64,000 bases of DNA from Lonicera japonica (Eukaryota; Streptophyta; Magnoliopsida; Dipsacales; Caprifoliaceae), in contig CM038471.1 in NCBI GenBank assembly GCA_021464415.1, forward strand, positions 15,476,422 to 15,540,421, in the 5' to 3' direction. This document shows, in pieces, positions 1-11,779 of the stretch (its first letter is position 1; each line of letters starts with the position of its first letter). The position numbers and the translations under genes were made by a program. The notes under the pieces were generated by a model that was not told the DNA's origin, did no database searches, and saw only the letters and a list, made by a program, of their open reading frames with translations.

Positions 1-173
1 TAGTTTTCCCTTCGAAATCCAATTTAATTGTTTGATGTGTGTGGTGTAGTTTTCCCCTCTTGAACTTGTGTAATTGTTATAATTTATTTAATATCTATTA
101 TGACTTTATATACTAGTTTATTTAGTTTAGATGACTAGAGTATGTCCACTTAATTTACAAATTATTGCAACAG

Positions 174-2620
174 ATGGAAAGTAGTAAAAGAACTATGGCA
201 TCTCAGGCCAAAGAAGGTCTTCCACCTAAAAGACCTAAGGACTTCGTCTCTCACCCTCAAACTCCAAGGCTCTAAATACGAATTCATCATCTCAATGTCA
301 GGCTTCTATACCTTCTCAGGTAAATTTGATAATTTATAATTTTATTTAATATGTTTTATTATACTTATTTTGATTGTTTGTTTTATTTATTTATTTATAA
401 TTATGTAGGTAGATTCCGTTGGTGAATCTCCATCAACACACCATTCTGGTTTAACTGAAGAAGATGCAAAGAAGTTATTGGAAACATTGACAAGAAGGAG
501 CCAATCTCCGGTTTGGGCTCATTATGAGAGGTATATACACTTTTCTGGTTCTAGTTACTCAATCAGAGCTAAGTGTATATATTGTTTAAAAGCCGATTAT
601 GCATGTGATACAAGTGCTAATGGAACTAAATCCTTGAACACTCATATAGAAAGATGTAGGGAATACCCCCTAATAAGAAGAAAGTAGATGTAAAACAAAA
701 TATTCTATCTTTTGAAAATCCTACACAAATTGCTATTGGGTTTGATCAAAAAGAAATTACCAAAGTATGTGTTGAGATGATAATTATGGATGAGTTGCCT
801 TTTAGTTTTGTGGAAGGGGATGGGTTCCGTCATTTTTGTTCGAAAGCATGTCCTCTTTGGAGAATTCCATGTCGTCAAACAATTGCTAGAGATGTACTTA
901 ACATGTATTATACTGAAAAGATAGAACTAAGAGATATGTTAAGTACATATAGGGTTTGCATTACCACTGATACATGGACATCTTGTCAAAACATTAATTA
1001 CATGGTTGTCACAGCACATTTTATTGATAAGGATTGGATGTTGCATAAGAAAATTATTAGTTTTTGTGTAATTCCAAATCATAGGGGGGAATCAATTGCT
1101 ATGCTTTTAGAGGAGTGTTTGTTGGATTGGGGAATAGAAAAGCTTCTTACCGTCACAGTTGATAGTGCTTCGGCCAATGGTGCCGGTTTGAGTGATTTGA
1201 TTAAGAGAATGAATCGTTGGACAACGTCTAATGCACTTTTACTTGGGGCTGAGAACTTACATGTTATGTGTGTTGCTCATATTTTAAACTTGATTGTGAA
1301 AGAAGGGTTAAGTGAGTTGAATTCATGCATTCAAAGCATTCGTAGTGCCGTTAGATATTCAAGATCATCTCCCCAAAGGTTAGATTCCTTCAAAAATTGT
1401 GTAGAGAAAGTGAAAATAGTTTCCAAAGGGCTTATGATTATGGATGTTCCAAATAGATGGAATTCCATATATTTAATGTTGCAATCCACTTTAAAGTTTC
1501 GTGCCGCATTTGATAGGCTAAAAGATGATGATTCCGGTTATGAATCCTATTTTATTAGTGATAAAATAATTGGGCCACCAAATGATGTAGATTGGGAAAA
1601 CGCAAATATGTTTGCTAATTCCTTGAAACCATTTTATGATATCACTTTAAGAGCATGTTGCTCAAATACACCAACGGTTCATCATGCTTTTATGGATGTG
1701 TTTAAGATTTTTGGTATTTTGCACGAAACTAATGGCATTAAAGAGTTGGATTCCATTAGAAGTTCCATGCAATCTAAATATCACAAGTATTGGGGGGGAC
1801 TTGGAAAAAGTTAATAAATATTTCTTCTTAGCCATTGTACTTGATCCCCGCCATAAATTGGATAAGGTGATAGATTTTTTTGAGGTTATATGTGGGGATG
1901 ATGATTTTATTGAAATGGTCATTGAAGGTCACATAAATGGGGTGAAGGAATTATTGAAAAAGCTATATAATGTTTATGGGGCCGATGTATCCATGGTTTT
2001 TCCACCACCACAAAGTGAGACTAGTAGCGTTGGGGGTAGTAGTTCATGCATTTCAAGTGCTAATGAGATGGCAAGTTTGAGTTCTTAAGTTGAAAAGAGG
2101 TTGCAAGAAAAAAGTTTAATAAGGAAAGCCAAAAAAGTGGCATTATACAAAATAATGTAGATAGATATTTATTGGATGCTATAGAAGGGGATGAGGATGA
2201 AAATTTTGATATTTTGAATTGGTGGAGAGTTAATGAGGCATCTAAATACCCTATATTGGCACATATTGCTCGTGACATTTTAGCAATTCCGGTTTCAACA
2301 ATTGCCTCTGAGTCATGCTTTAGTACGAGTGGACATATCATTGATTCATTCCGCTCTTCTTTGAGTCCCAAGATGGTAGAAGCTTTAATTTGTACTCAAA
2401 ATTGGCTAAGGGGAAGTCACGTTGCTTTAGATCATGAACCAACAGCGGAGGAAGTGGAGTTTTGTGAAAAGATTGAAAAAGGTAATTTTTATCTTTGAAT
2501 TAGTATACTTTATTTCAAATTGTTTCTATTTTTAATCTTATAATTTACTAATTGTTATATACTTTTTTTGATGTAGAAATGTCAAAGAATATCATGTTAC
2601 CGGCAAATGGTGGAAGATAA
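174..2620 (+). pseudogene. hAT transposase with BED zinc finger (frameshifted)
   Basis: This would cut and paste its own element by binding the ends through a BED finger and cleaving with an RNase H-like domain. A likely ATG lies at 174. A GT..AG intron spans 320-408. The BED finger (CIYC ... HIERC) is at about 560-660. The catalytic core at 777-1814 shows ITTDTWTS, TVDSASAN and CVAHILNLIV, matching the first two hAT aspartates and the conserved C/H region. The C-terminal dimerisation domain at about 2172-2500 has SKYPILAHIARDILAIPVST followed by ASESCFSTSG. A second intron (2482-2576) leads to a short last exon ending at 2620. Frames break near 260 and near 660 (C-run), in a G-run near 1790, and at a stop at 2086-2088. 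The number of lesions is small, so decay is recent or some calls are sequence errors. It resembles plant zinc-finger-BED/RICESLEEPER proteins, but all parts sit inside transposon sequence. Confidence 0.88.
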
Positions 2621-2819
2621 AAGAAATGCTTGTGGATTGTTTTATTGGCAGATGTTATAATATCCTTGAATTAGTACACTTTTTTTGATGATTCATGGGT
2701 TATTTGTAAACTATTTTGTTATGTATTGTTTTAAATGTTTATGGACTTTTTTATGGACTTTTGAATGTTTATGGACTGTTTTGTGGACTTTTGAATGTTT
2801 GTTATAGATTGTTTTATAT

Positions 2820-3357
2820 TTATGGATTTTTTAAAAGCAGATTTTAGTATTGTTTTATTGCAGATACATGCACTGTTTTATTGCTGTTTTTTTAAGCAAA
2901 TTTTAATGTTGTTTTATTGCTTTTAGTGTTGTTTTATTACTGCAGATTCTAATACTGTTTATTGCTGTTTTTTTTTTAAACAGATTTTAATTCTGTTTTA
3001 TTGTTGTTTTAGTACAGTTTTATCAAATTACAATGCAGTTTCAGTGCAATTTTGGTGCAATTTTATAGGCACTTTTTAGTGTTGTTTAGTGCAGTTTTAT
3101 AGGCAAATTTTAATAAAGTTTTATAGTATTTTTAGTGCTGTTTTTTTTTACATGTAGTTTTTAACTAAAGTTTTAACGATATAAAAAAAAACGAAACCGA
3201 CCGAATCGGATCGAAACCGAATAATTTGGGGAGGGTTTGGGTTTCATAGGCATTAAAACCGAAACTGAACTGAACCGAACCGAAACTGAACTCTGAAGTT
3301 TGGGGAGGGTTTGGGGTACCCCAATCTCTACCCCAACCGAAACCGAAAACACCCCTA
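2820..3357 (+). repeat. subterminal repeats and right end of the hAT element
   Basis: From about 2820 to 3150 the motif TGTTTTATTGC and close variants recur with irregular spacing. From 3185 a GC-richer block repeats CCGAAACCGA and GGGGAGGGTTTGGG. hAT transposases commonly bind subterminal repeats of this kind. No coding sequence is seen. Confidence 0.6.
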
Positions 3358-3659
3358 ATAAGCGCTTTGATAACCAATTCCAGCAATAATATAGTTAACA
3401 AAGGGATTCTTGTAACAACAATCTTTACGAATATAATTAATATTCAATATGCATTTTGGAAAGAAAACCCACTACCTAGAGTTTGAAATGTAATTAACGA
3501 GTTTTTGTGACAAAGTTTACTAATTATGAAATACGGTCCAAGTGAGTTTTTATGTGAATTAAGTATTTGGCCTAAGCTTCTTTTAGAATTATGTTATTTG
3601 AACAATAGATAGGCTATTAGATTCACTAATCATCACATTTCATCTCATCCTCAACATGT
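3358..3659. other. AT-rich flank, nothing recognised
   Basis: About 300 bases follow the hAT end with no convincing reading frame or repeat. If the element ends at 3357, the first eight bases here should be its target duplication, but the partner copy lies outside the window. Confidence 0.4.
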
Positions 3660-5124
3660 ACTCAAAGTGTATATATATATATATATATCTATATGTATAT
3701 AACCTTTATACAGCACTAATTAGGTAACGACTAGGGAAGTCTCATACCGATAAACCAAGGTGGTATATTAGTTCATATACTTGTGTTTTATGAAAAGACA
3801 TCATCACTTGAACCATTTAAGGAAATTCCACTCAACAATGTTAAGGGTTGTTAATAAGGAAAGAATGAGCAAGTGGGTTTTCATGTGAAACAAACTAATA
3901 GTCACCAATTCTAGTTGAATCTTGTAATCAAGGATAATAACAAGTTATTTGCATCATCAATTCCATAATTACCCACAAAACCCCAACATACACACTAAAC
4001 CCATTTGAAAAATTAGGTTTTTAGGTGAATAATGAGAATAATTGTGATTGAGTTATAATAGAATGTAAAAATAGGTTTTAATACTAGATTCCCACCTCTA
4101 TGACGTCTAATCCTCTAGTTTGGAAGCTTGAATTGAGCCCAAAGTTCATCAATCGCAAGAATCCCAAGTTTCCCTTTGAACCCTAGCCATGGTGATGAAG
4201 GAGAATGAAGATGATGATGAATAATGATGTGAGATGGTGATTTGGTATTGATTTGATGGGGTTTCAAGTGGTGAAGGTGTGTAAATGAAAACCTCCAAAA
4301 ATCTCTCCCAAAGGTGCCTTCTTTCTCTCTCTAGAAGATTATATGGTTGAAGCTTGAAAATGGGTTGAGTGTGGGGTTTAAGGTGTTAAAATCGAGCCAG
4401 AACTAGTCAAAATGGGTCTGTAGTGATGAGTAAGATCAATCTTAGTCCGAGAAAAAAGTGCACTGGTCTGTTTTCTTAGCAATTTCTGATGAGTATGATC
4501 GATCTTGCTAGTAAGATCGATCTTATTACGGGCAAAAGTGCACTGTTGGTATTTTGATCATAACTCTCTGCTCGGAACTTAGATTTGGACAATCCACATA
4601 ACGACGGAAAGATAATTCAAAGAGCTACAACTTTCCTCAAAGAAGTTTCCTCAAATTATGAATGGAATAAACCCATAAATCCGCAGAAGACAGCCATCTG
4701 CCATAATGTTACCGAATGAGCAGATTTTGCAACTCCCTTACTTCACACACCGTTTTGACCAACGAAATGCATGAATTAGCTTCCGGTCAAAACATGAAAG
4801 TTGTAGATTGGATCAAATCCTAAATATAGGCATAAATGGTATCTTAATTGGATAAGGAACGGAGAAGTTACGATACCTTGAAGATGGCTAAAATTAAGAA
4901 ATCGTGTAAAGTGAAAACACGAGATTAACATCTTGATTTCAATTCGGACCACCCGAATTATAAAACGATCATTCCCGCAAACTAGATATACCTAATATGA
5001 CATGATAGAAGTGTTGGATCAGCTAAGAAGGATCCGAAACCGAAAGTTCACGCCCTAATAGGGATTGAACCTTAACTGGGCATAAGAAAATGATAAACTT
5101 GAGAATAGAACACTAGGTATTACA
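3660..5124 (-). mobile_element. gypsy-type LTR fragment (LTR-F), minus orientation
   Basis: Read on the minus strand the right edge gives TGTAATACCTAG, like the starts of the other LTRs here. Sense-strand landmarks correspond to LTR-B at 6717-8874: CTCGATTTTAACACC (about 4380-4394) beside CTCGATTTTTATACACC, a CCATGG-containing leader around 4187, and a block resembling its GAGGTACGAACACTAG at about 4090-4110. It carries a TA microsatellite at about 3671-3690 and three AAGATCGATCTT-type palindromes. The left edge is not resolved and I see no matching GTCACA end, so it is probably truncated. The lineage is inferred from resemblance to neighbouring LTRs. Confidence 0.6.
4431..4525. promoter_or_regulatory. 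GATCGATC palindrome cluster in LTR-F
   Basis: TAAGATCGATCTTA at 4512-4525 is a perfect 14-bp palindrome. ATGATCGATCTTG begins at 4496, and TAAGATCAATCTTA at 4431-4444 is the same motif with one mismatched pair. A near-identical linker containing AAAAGTGCACTG follows twice, so the unit looks duplicated. In the LTR's sense direction the cluster lies about 40 bases upstream of the TATA-position sequence. A regulatory role is inferred. Confidence 0.5.
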
Positions 5125-5815
5125 GGTGAATTGAGCAGAATCAAAGCAAACCTGAATTTCTCCTTAAAAATTTAAAGCCCTAGCCATGGAGAGTGAAGAA
5201 GATGATGAAGAAGATGAAGGTGATAATGATTTGATAATAATCTTGTATCATGATGAAGTATGGCTAAAGATCTCTCCAAATCTCACTTTGGTTGAGCTCT
5301 CACCAATCTCTAACCCTTTCAAGGTGTATAGGTCTAATGGGGGAAGAAATGGGATGAACGTTAACCCCGTTGCCCAACTCTGATTAATCAAAGCATTCCT
5401 TTAATCAATCAGAGGAAATTCTTTACAAAGTTTCCACTTTGTCATGCTCCGTTAACCCCCGAAATGATGTTATCTCAACTCGTGCTCAACACAAAACTTA
5501 TAGAAGGAAAGAGATGAAACTTTAGATGTAAACGGGAAGTCATTTGAACTTCGTATGAGAAAGTTATGACCTCTCAAAGTTGGCCAAAAATTTATTTTGT
5601 CAGTTCAATTTTCACCATTAGTCAACAAATTTGACCATGACTTCCTGAAATGTGTTCTAATCATGCACACATATATAATATCATTAATATGACTTGTTAG
5701 AAATGTTGGATTAGTATGAAGGTTTCGGAACAAAAATTGACTCCTCCAATGGAGATTAGGCCTTAATCAGACGTAAGAGGATATTTAACACATAAATGAA
5801 ATACGAGGTATTACA
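5125..5815 (-). mobile_element. gypsy-type LTR fragment (LTR-G), minus orientation
   Basis: The right edge reads TGTAATACCTCGTATTTC on the minus strand, a second start of the same LTR type. Inside are a CCATGG-containing leader at about 5184 and a palindrome pair at 5378-5414. It stops abruptly at LTR-F, which probably inserted into it or recombined with it. No matching end is present. Confidence 0.55.
5378..5414. promoter_or_regulatory. inverted TGATTAATCA pair in LTR-G
   Basis: CTCTGATTAATCAAAG (5378-5393) and CTTTAATCAATCAGAG (5399-5414) are inverted copies of each other at 14 of 16 positions. Each is itself nearly palindromic, and TGATTAATCA at 5381-5390 is perfect. Confidence 0.5.
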
Positions 5816-6265
5816 TAAGGTCTGTGGGACATGTGTAACACCCTACATTTAGCTCGGTATTTCGCACTACAGCCATATTATTATTATTTTGATTAATTTC
5901 ATTTTGGGTAAAAGATTCTTGATGAATGGAGATTTGTGTTGTTTATATTCTTCTTCATGTCATACTAATATATTCAAACTCGGATGAATAGTCGTTATGA
6001 AATTTGGGTGGTCCGAATCTCATTCGCCACATTAGTCGCGTAATTTGGTTTTACGCAATTTGCAAATTTTCATGAACTTTGAGCATTCATAACTTCTTTG
6101 TCGCTTTCCCAAATGAGCTCCTATTAGGGCCTATAACTTCATTTTATTACCCTCCACAAGTTTTGTTTTATGGCCGAGTGGAGTTGGAATCGTTTCAGGG
6201 GTAAAAGAAATCAGAGAAAAGTGAGATTTTTCATAGGAAAATGGCGTAGCTTCAAGCAATTTGGT

Positions 6266-6300
6266 CTTTGATCAATCAAAGGTAGCCTCTGATTGATCAG
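6266..6300. promoter_or_regulatory. TGATCA-type palindrome pair in LTR-A
   Basis: CTTTGATCAATCAAAG (6266-6281) and CTGATTGATCAG (6289-6300) are two near-perfect dyads eight bases apart. They lie just upstream of a T/A-rich stretch in the promoter half of the LTR. They resemble the LTR-G pair. Confidence 0.5.
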
Positions 6301-6711
6301 ATCTATGCAACATGGCTTTTTATCATTTCTCTCTTGCTAGATATTTACCCCTCTTCTCCCATTCTCACACATTTTGTCTAAAAGGCTAGAAAGAGATAAG
6401 AGCTCACTTGTGAGCGGTTCAGGAAAGAGATCTTTCATGGGTCTTTACTTTACCCAAGATCTTCATCACCACCATCTTCATCTTCTTCTCTATCTTTCTT
6501 TCCACCATTATTAGGGTTCAAGCTCAAATTTGAGGGTTTCGTGATTTCTTAAGTGGTAGCTTGATTCATCGCTCAAACCTCAAAGATTTAGCTTGATTAA
6601 GGTGGGAACACTAGTACCCAATCTTAATTTCAAAGTTTATGTGTTGCATATCTCTTTTCAAAACAAATTTAGGGATTTTTCATATGAACTTGTTGATACA
6701 CATACATGAGG

Positions 6712-6716
6712 TTTGC
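6712..6716 (+). repeat. target-site duplication TTTGC, left copy
   Basis: TTTGC directly precedes the TG of LTR-B and recurs directly after its CA end at 8875-8879. Confidence 0.85.
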
Positions 6717-8874
6717 TGTAATACCCGTAAATTAAATACATTGCGGGAGTCGCTACCCGAACAACATCTGAATTTAGGAAATTCTTCCACACTATTTTAT
6801 AGATGTTATTACATTCATCTTTTAGGTTGGAAAGATTTATGTTGAGTACCCGAGTCAAAATTCGCAAAATCTCACATTTTAAACTTACCCGACAAACCGA
6901 CCTTTAGTCATTCGAGGCATCATAACTTTTTCATTTTAGATCGGAATGGAACCTAATTTATGTCATTGGAAAGGTATTTCAATTTCCAAGAACTTTATTG
7001 TTTGGCCCGAAACCAAATTCCCATCCCTCGTTGGTCAAAAACAAGGGTACAAGATCAGTTGGTGGCATAAACAAGCAATTCTGAGCATGAACAAAAATCC
7101 AGAACCATGGAGTCGACTCCATGGAGTTTAGGGAGTCGACTCCCCTTCACTGTAGTGGTCAAAAATCAGATTTTTTAGCTTGGACTCGATTTTTATACAC
7201 CATTCACCCCGTTTCCTTCTCCATTTCGTCCAAAACTCAAATAGAGAGCTTGAGAGAAGTGAGGCATCATAGAGATGAGTTCATGAGAGTAATTTTATCT
7301 CATCTTACCACCTAAACCAAGAATCATACACCTCACCTCCATCATCTTCTTCCTTTCTTCACATACACCAAGCTAGGGCTCCAAACACAACCATGGTATC
7401 TTGCGTTTCCGTCGCTTAGAGTTCGATCCGCGGCTCAAGTGGTGAAGGTTTAACGCTATTGAGGTACGAACACTAGTATTAAAACATATTTTGAGAGTTT
7501 ATGCACCCAATCACCATTTTTATACAAATTTGGGGATTTTCTATGTATATACCTATTCCTGCGCGTATATAAACTTTGGGCCTATAAATTACGATGGAAA
7601 TGGTTGATTATTACTTTTAAATCATAGTATATCATATTTCCCCATGTATCTCTTCCATTTCCTTGATTTATGACAAACCCTTGTTCCTGGCTTCTAGCGC
7701 GCAAGTACTTATCAGTCCGTATAGTAAAGTAAACATGTGATACGCACTTTATATCACTTGTTACTCATGAAATGAACTATTATATCATTTTACAAGATGT
7801 ATATGACCTTATTATTGTTATTGGGGTATTGATGATTTGCCTTATACAGTATAGTCAACACCGTTCGTACCAGGTATATGGTTATTACCGATAGCGTATA
7901 GCCTTAGTGGCTACGTGAGATTATTGTAGTGTATGCCTTTGTGGCTGCGTGAGGTAGCGTATGCCTTCGTGGCTGCGTGAGGTAGCGTCTGGGTGGACCT
8001 GGTAGGTGGTCCCTGCCTTGGGCAAAAGAAACCGAGTTGCCGGCTATCTCTGTGCACAGTAGATGTGAAAAATCCTAGACGTGAGTATTATACATGGTTG
8101 ATAGGATGTAGGCCTGGTCGTGGTGTCTTGAGATTATATATATTACATTGTTTATATTCTTATTTATGACTTATGTATACGGACTAATTACAAACTCACT
8201 TTATACAGTTTCTCCAACATATACATGTTTTTCTCACAAATCCTATAGTTCCTACTGGGCCCGTTTGGCTCACAATTTTCCTTACACAGGTACTTCTAAG
8301 GATGGGACGGGACGAGCTGATAAGGGAAAGGTCGACAAGTCTTAGTCTCATCTGATACTATAGCGTGAGGGCCTTTCACTACTGAAAGGCCATGTTATCC
8401 ACTTTGTTGTATCATAACTCAACTTATATTATGTAGTCTTGTCTGTACTATCTATGTAGCTTACTTGATGTTATGAAGACTGTATTGTGTATGACTATTT
8501 TGTGACCGTTATGTACTACTTATATATGTATTTTGTGGACTTTTACTTTTCATTAATCTTTTCTTTTGGTTCTGGCATAATGGGTTGGTGGAACATGTCT
8601 ATGGTTTAATGCTATCCTATTGTGGACGAGTGACTTACACCTTAGTTAGCCGGTGCGCAACGGTACAAACTAATCTGTAAGGCACGAGTTAACAGGAGGG
8701 GAAGCTGCAGTTCTAGCATGTTCCCAGTTGATTGTGTTATATGTTCTTAACCTTTGCATATTTGCCTTCCTTGCCAGAGTTATTCAATTTTTATTCACTT
8801 CCGCCGTCGCGTACGGCTCCGTGATCAACCGTGTTCCGGAGGTTCTCCCTCCCAACGGAACTCGGGGCGTCACA
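6717..8874 (+). mobile_element. solo gypsy-type LTR (LTR-B) nested in LTR-A
   Basis: This 2158-bp LTR begins TGTAATACCCG and ends GGGGCGTCACA. It is flanked by a perfect 5-bp duplication (TTTGC), so it is a solo LTR left by recombination between the two LTRs of an inserted element. It holds perfect palindromes at 7105-7144, a TATA-like TTTTTATACACC at about 7190-7202, and the block TATAGTTCCTACTGGGCC (about 8244). The region 7905-8000 repeats a short unit (tatgcctt.gtggctgcgtgag) about three times. Small open frames inside it are not genes. Its lineage is probably chromovirus-like gypsy from the TGTAAYACCC start, without internal coding to prove it. Confidence 0.85.
7105..7144. promoter_or_regulatory. 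perfect GTCGAC palindromes in LTR-B
   Basis: CCATGGAGTCGACTCCATGG at 7105-7124 is a perfect 20-bp palindrome, and GGGAGTCGACTCCC at 7131-7144 is a perfect 14-bp palindrome. They lie about 50 bases upstream of the TATA-like sequence. The pair closely matches the cassette in the SIRE-like LTRs at 53999-54036. Confidence 0.7.
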
Positions 8875-8879
8875 TTTGC
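8875..8879 (+). repeat. target-site duplication TTTGC, right copy
   Basis: Partner of 6712-6716; LTR-A resumes immediately after it. Confidence 0.85.
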
Positions 8880-9097
8880 ATTTGAAATTAATGGTTAGTT
8901 TTCTTGATTTATGCATGTTATTGTTGTAATTTGATCTTTGTATGAGAGAATCTCTTCACATGTTAATGTACCACAAGCCCTATTTATTATCCACTAGTGT
9001 ATATATAATGTATTATTAGATACATCATAATATGATCTAGAAATGAAGATTTACACAAGATTTGAACTAAATCATACTTTGATATGAACTTGGTAAC

Positions 9098-9100
9098 TAT

Positions 9101-9130
<30 letters not shown>
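9098..9130 (+). repeat. TA microsatellite in LTR-A
   Basis: A pure run of alternating A and T of just over 30 bases, similar in place to the TA run in LTR-F. Confidence 0.8.
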
Positions 9131-9136
<6 letters not shown>

Positions 9137-10302
9137 TATACATATATTATTGAATTAATATTGGCTTTGTTATACAAATAGCTATGTACCTTTTTGTACC
9201 GGATAGGCAGAATAAATTTAGATATGGTTACATCTAGGTGGTCCACGGGGGTGCCAACCTTAGGGGCTTCATACCCTAGCTTTGGTGACTTTAGATCGCA
9301 ATCACACTTGACTTAAATCCTAGATGAGAATTATGATATTACATGGAGGGATGATTATGATGTTGCTTAGTCAGTATATATATAAATATATTTGTTATTT
9401 CTCCTTTTGATTACCATAAGTAAATGGTTTTATGATTTGGTTTGGGATAGGAACCATGCGACATGTCCTCATTGCTTGACAAATTATAATGTATATGGCA
9501 TATACCTACTTTCTTACAGAAATTGCACGTCACCTATGATTGTCTACATATACTTTACATAAATAAATCCTATAGTTCCCATTGGGCTTGGTTGGCTCAT
9601 TGTTTTCCCCATGCAGGTACATCTAAGGTTGGGCAGGGAGAACTAACAAGGGAAAAGGCAACAAATCTCAGCTTCCACTAACACTTGATGATACTAGATT
9701 GTTTTATAATATAAAAGATCATGGTTTTAAATTTTGATGTGTCATTTTTAGATATGTACTAAATTTTAACATATTGTATAACTAGTTACTTTGTAGAATT
9801 TAGAATTTCTTTCTAACAACTTGAAGTTACTATATCCTAAACTCTTACTTATGACACGATACGTAGCTTTATGTAAACTATGTAATTGAGAATTTTTATT
9901 ATTGAGTTACTTTGACTGAGTTAATTGTATTAGATACGGAGATGTTTTGATGCTCATTAATTCTTGATGACGAATGACTTACACTCTAGTCACCGCCCAC
10001 GCAACGTTATAGACTATTTTGTAAAACATGAGTTGAGAAATTAATGACAATTATAAACATATTAAGATGTATTATTTATTTTTTTATCATTAGCTTTATT
10101 TCGTTTTCTTAATTATTTACTTAAATGATTGATTTTTGTCGTTGTTAGTGACGGCATATGTGACTGCTCATTCCTACGGGTTGTTGCCTCCTTATGGGAA
10201 ATACGGGAGACAACAAAAAGAAAAACTTCCATTCTATTTTCGACTTGTCTAGCGGGAACAATACTAGTAGCGGTGGTAATAGCGAACCCGCACCAGGTAC
10301 TT

Positions 10303-11779
10303 TGTTATAGAGACAGAAATACATGATCGTTTGATTTTTGCGTATAGATTGAACAAAATACTTTTGCTAAAACCCTATAAGAATAAAGTAATTTCACCTT
10401 TATGGATCATGTAGAGGATCCATATGAGGAGACTAGGGTTTGAAAGCATCAAATTGCGATTTGGTCAGATTTTTATAATTCTCGCTGGGCTGCGAAAATT
10501 AATTGTTTTCGCCACCGAAACGACTTTTGATCGTCCTGATTTTTCATGCGTTGATGATAACTTTGCGTTTCGAACGACATATCCAAAAATCAGCCCGATC
10601 CAACGGTGTGATCAAAAGTTACGATTGATTTATGACTGCTATGCTGAAAACCTAAAGATCTTCTATTGCATTCCTTCCGCCATCAAATCTTGCACCGAGT
10701 GTGGGCTACGGTATCACCAATATTTTATCCTCTCTCAATAGAACAAACCCTAACTCATGAGAATTATTGTTACTATGAGAAGAGACAACGCCGGCGTATA
10801 TATAAGGCTACGATAGGGACCTTAAGGAGAAATAATTGTTTGGGCTTCCTATGGAAAGTTGGAATCCTAATTCCACTATGAATTAGTTCCTTCCATAAAT
10901 TATAATTCACACCACTAAAGAATTATAATTCCACTCTCGTCCTTATCTCAAAATTATATTTCGAGCTCCTTATTATTAAATACTTGTTATTCTCCCCACG
11001 TTAAGATTACAGGTAACCGTCATTTAAATTAAATTACTGACAATTATATTTAAATGACTTCTTAATCCTTAAGCCTACCGCGTAACTTATTTGACATGTC
11101 GGATTAACATAATCCACCTGCAGGGTTTGACATGATCAAAACTTATAAGCTTCTCAAGGGGCTATCATCAATCCCTATACCAGGATGTGGATTCCGTCAA
11201 TAATTAATATTCATCATACATATAGTGTCGTCATCCAATTCACGAAGATTATTGATCCATAAATGAATCTCACTCTTAATGAGTCAAAACAACAAACACT
11301 ATATATATATATATGTCTATTAGTTATTTCAAGATTAAAAGCATAAGTAATCATAATAACCATGGGATTTTAAATTGTTTTATATAGTCAGTATAAAAAC
11401 AATTAACCCAAACTGATCCTATTCAATACACATAAAGTGTACTAGCACAACGAGTTAAAATTATACCGTTTCCTGTAGCCAAGATAAACTACTAAAACTT
11501 GTGCTACAATCCTACCGATGGGTATCCAATTCCATCTAAGACTGTGAACCATTAAACTTATACTCCACAAGAACTGATGATATGATCTTCTGTGTGTAAG
11601 CTATACTCTACATACCAAATCATCTACTATATGGAATAAAAGACACACATGCACAATATTTAAATAAATAATATAATGCAACCATTGCCCATAAAAATTC
11701 TCATTAAAATAGCAAAACCAAGTTTATAACATATCCAAACCTACAAGAAAATTATGGCTTTTAATATATCACTCTAACA
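10303..11779 (-). mobile_element. copia-type LTR (LTR-D), minus orientation
   Basis: On the minus strand it begins TGTTAGAGTGATATATT (edge at 11779) and ends CTATAACA (edge at 10303), about 1.48 kb. A TATA box (CTTATATATACGCC) lies near 10790-10804 in sense orientation. The next bases read as a leader with GAGAGAGGATAAAATATTGG. A second, truncated copy lies at 19600-20108 in the same orientation. The 5 bases flanking each edge (TACTT and CTTCA) do not match, so it is not a simple solo insertion, or one edge is misplaced. No internal copia coding sequence adjoins it. The open frames inside are spurious. Confidence 0.7.

Larger units (their letters stand above)
1..3357 (+). mobile_element. hAT-superfamily DNA transposon, left end beyond window
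   Basis: The interval holds a hAT transposase (see the gene entry), then an AT-rich 3' region full of TGTTTTATTGC-like motifs, then a terminal block rich in CCGAAACCGA and ending ACACCCCTA at about 3357. Many hAT elements end in the inverse of this (TAGGGGTG). The matching left terminus is not in the window, so neither the terminal inverted repeat nor the 8-bp target duplication could be tested. The superfamily is certain from the protein; the exact right edge is inferred from the terminal motif. Confidence 0.85.
5834..10215 (+). mobile_element. gypsy-type LTR (LTR-A), split by a solo LTR
   Basis: It starts TGTAACACCCTACATTTAGC at 5834 and runs to 6716, is interrupted by LTR-B and its target duplication, and resumes at 8880. 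The end near 10215 (GGAGACAACA) aligns loosely with the GGCGTCACA end of LTR-B. Without the insert it is about 2.2 kb, close to LTR-B's 2158 bp. Both share the block TATAGTTCC..ACTGGG..TTGGCTCA, here at about 9569-9600. There is no target duplication across it, so it is more likely the 5' LTR of an element, perhaps the decayed gypsy pol downstream, than a solo LTR. No clear primer-binding site follows. Confidence 0.65.

Noticed and set aside
5186..5383. 65-codon acidic open frame (MESEEDDEEDEGDND start)
   Set aside because: It lies in an LTR leader whose GATGATGAAGA repeats create Glu/Asp runs by composition; LTR-F has a similar non-coding leader.
10424..10741. 105-codon plus-strand frame
   Set aside because: Antisense to the leader part of LTR-D; no conserved features.
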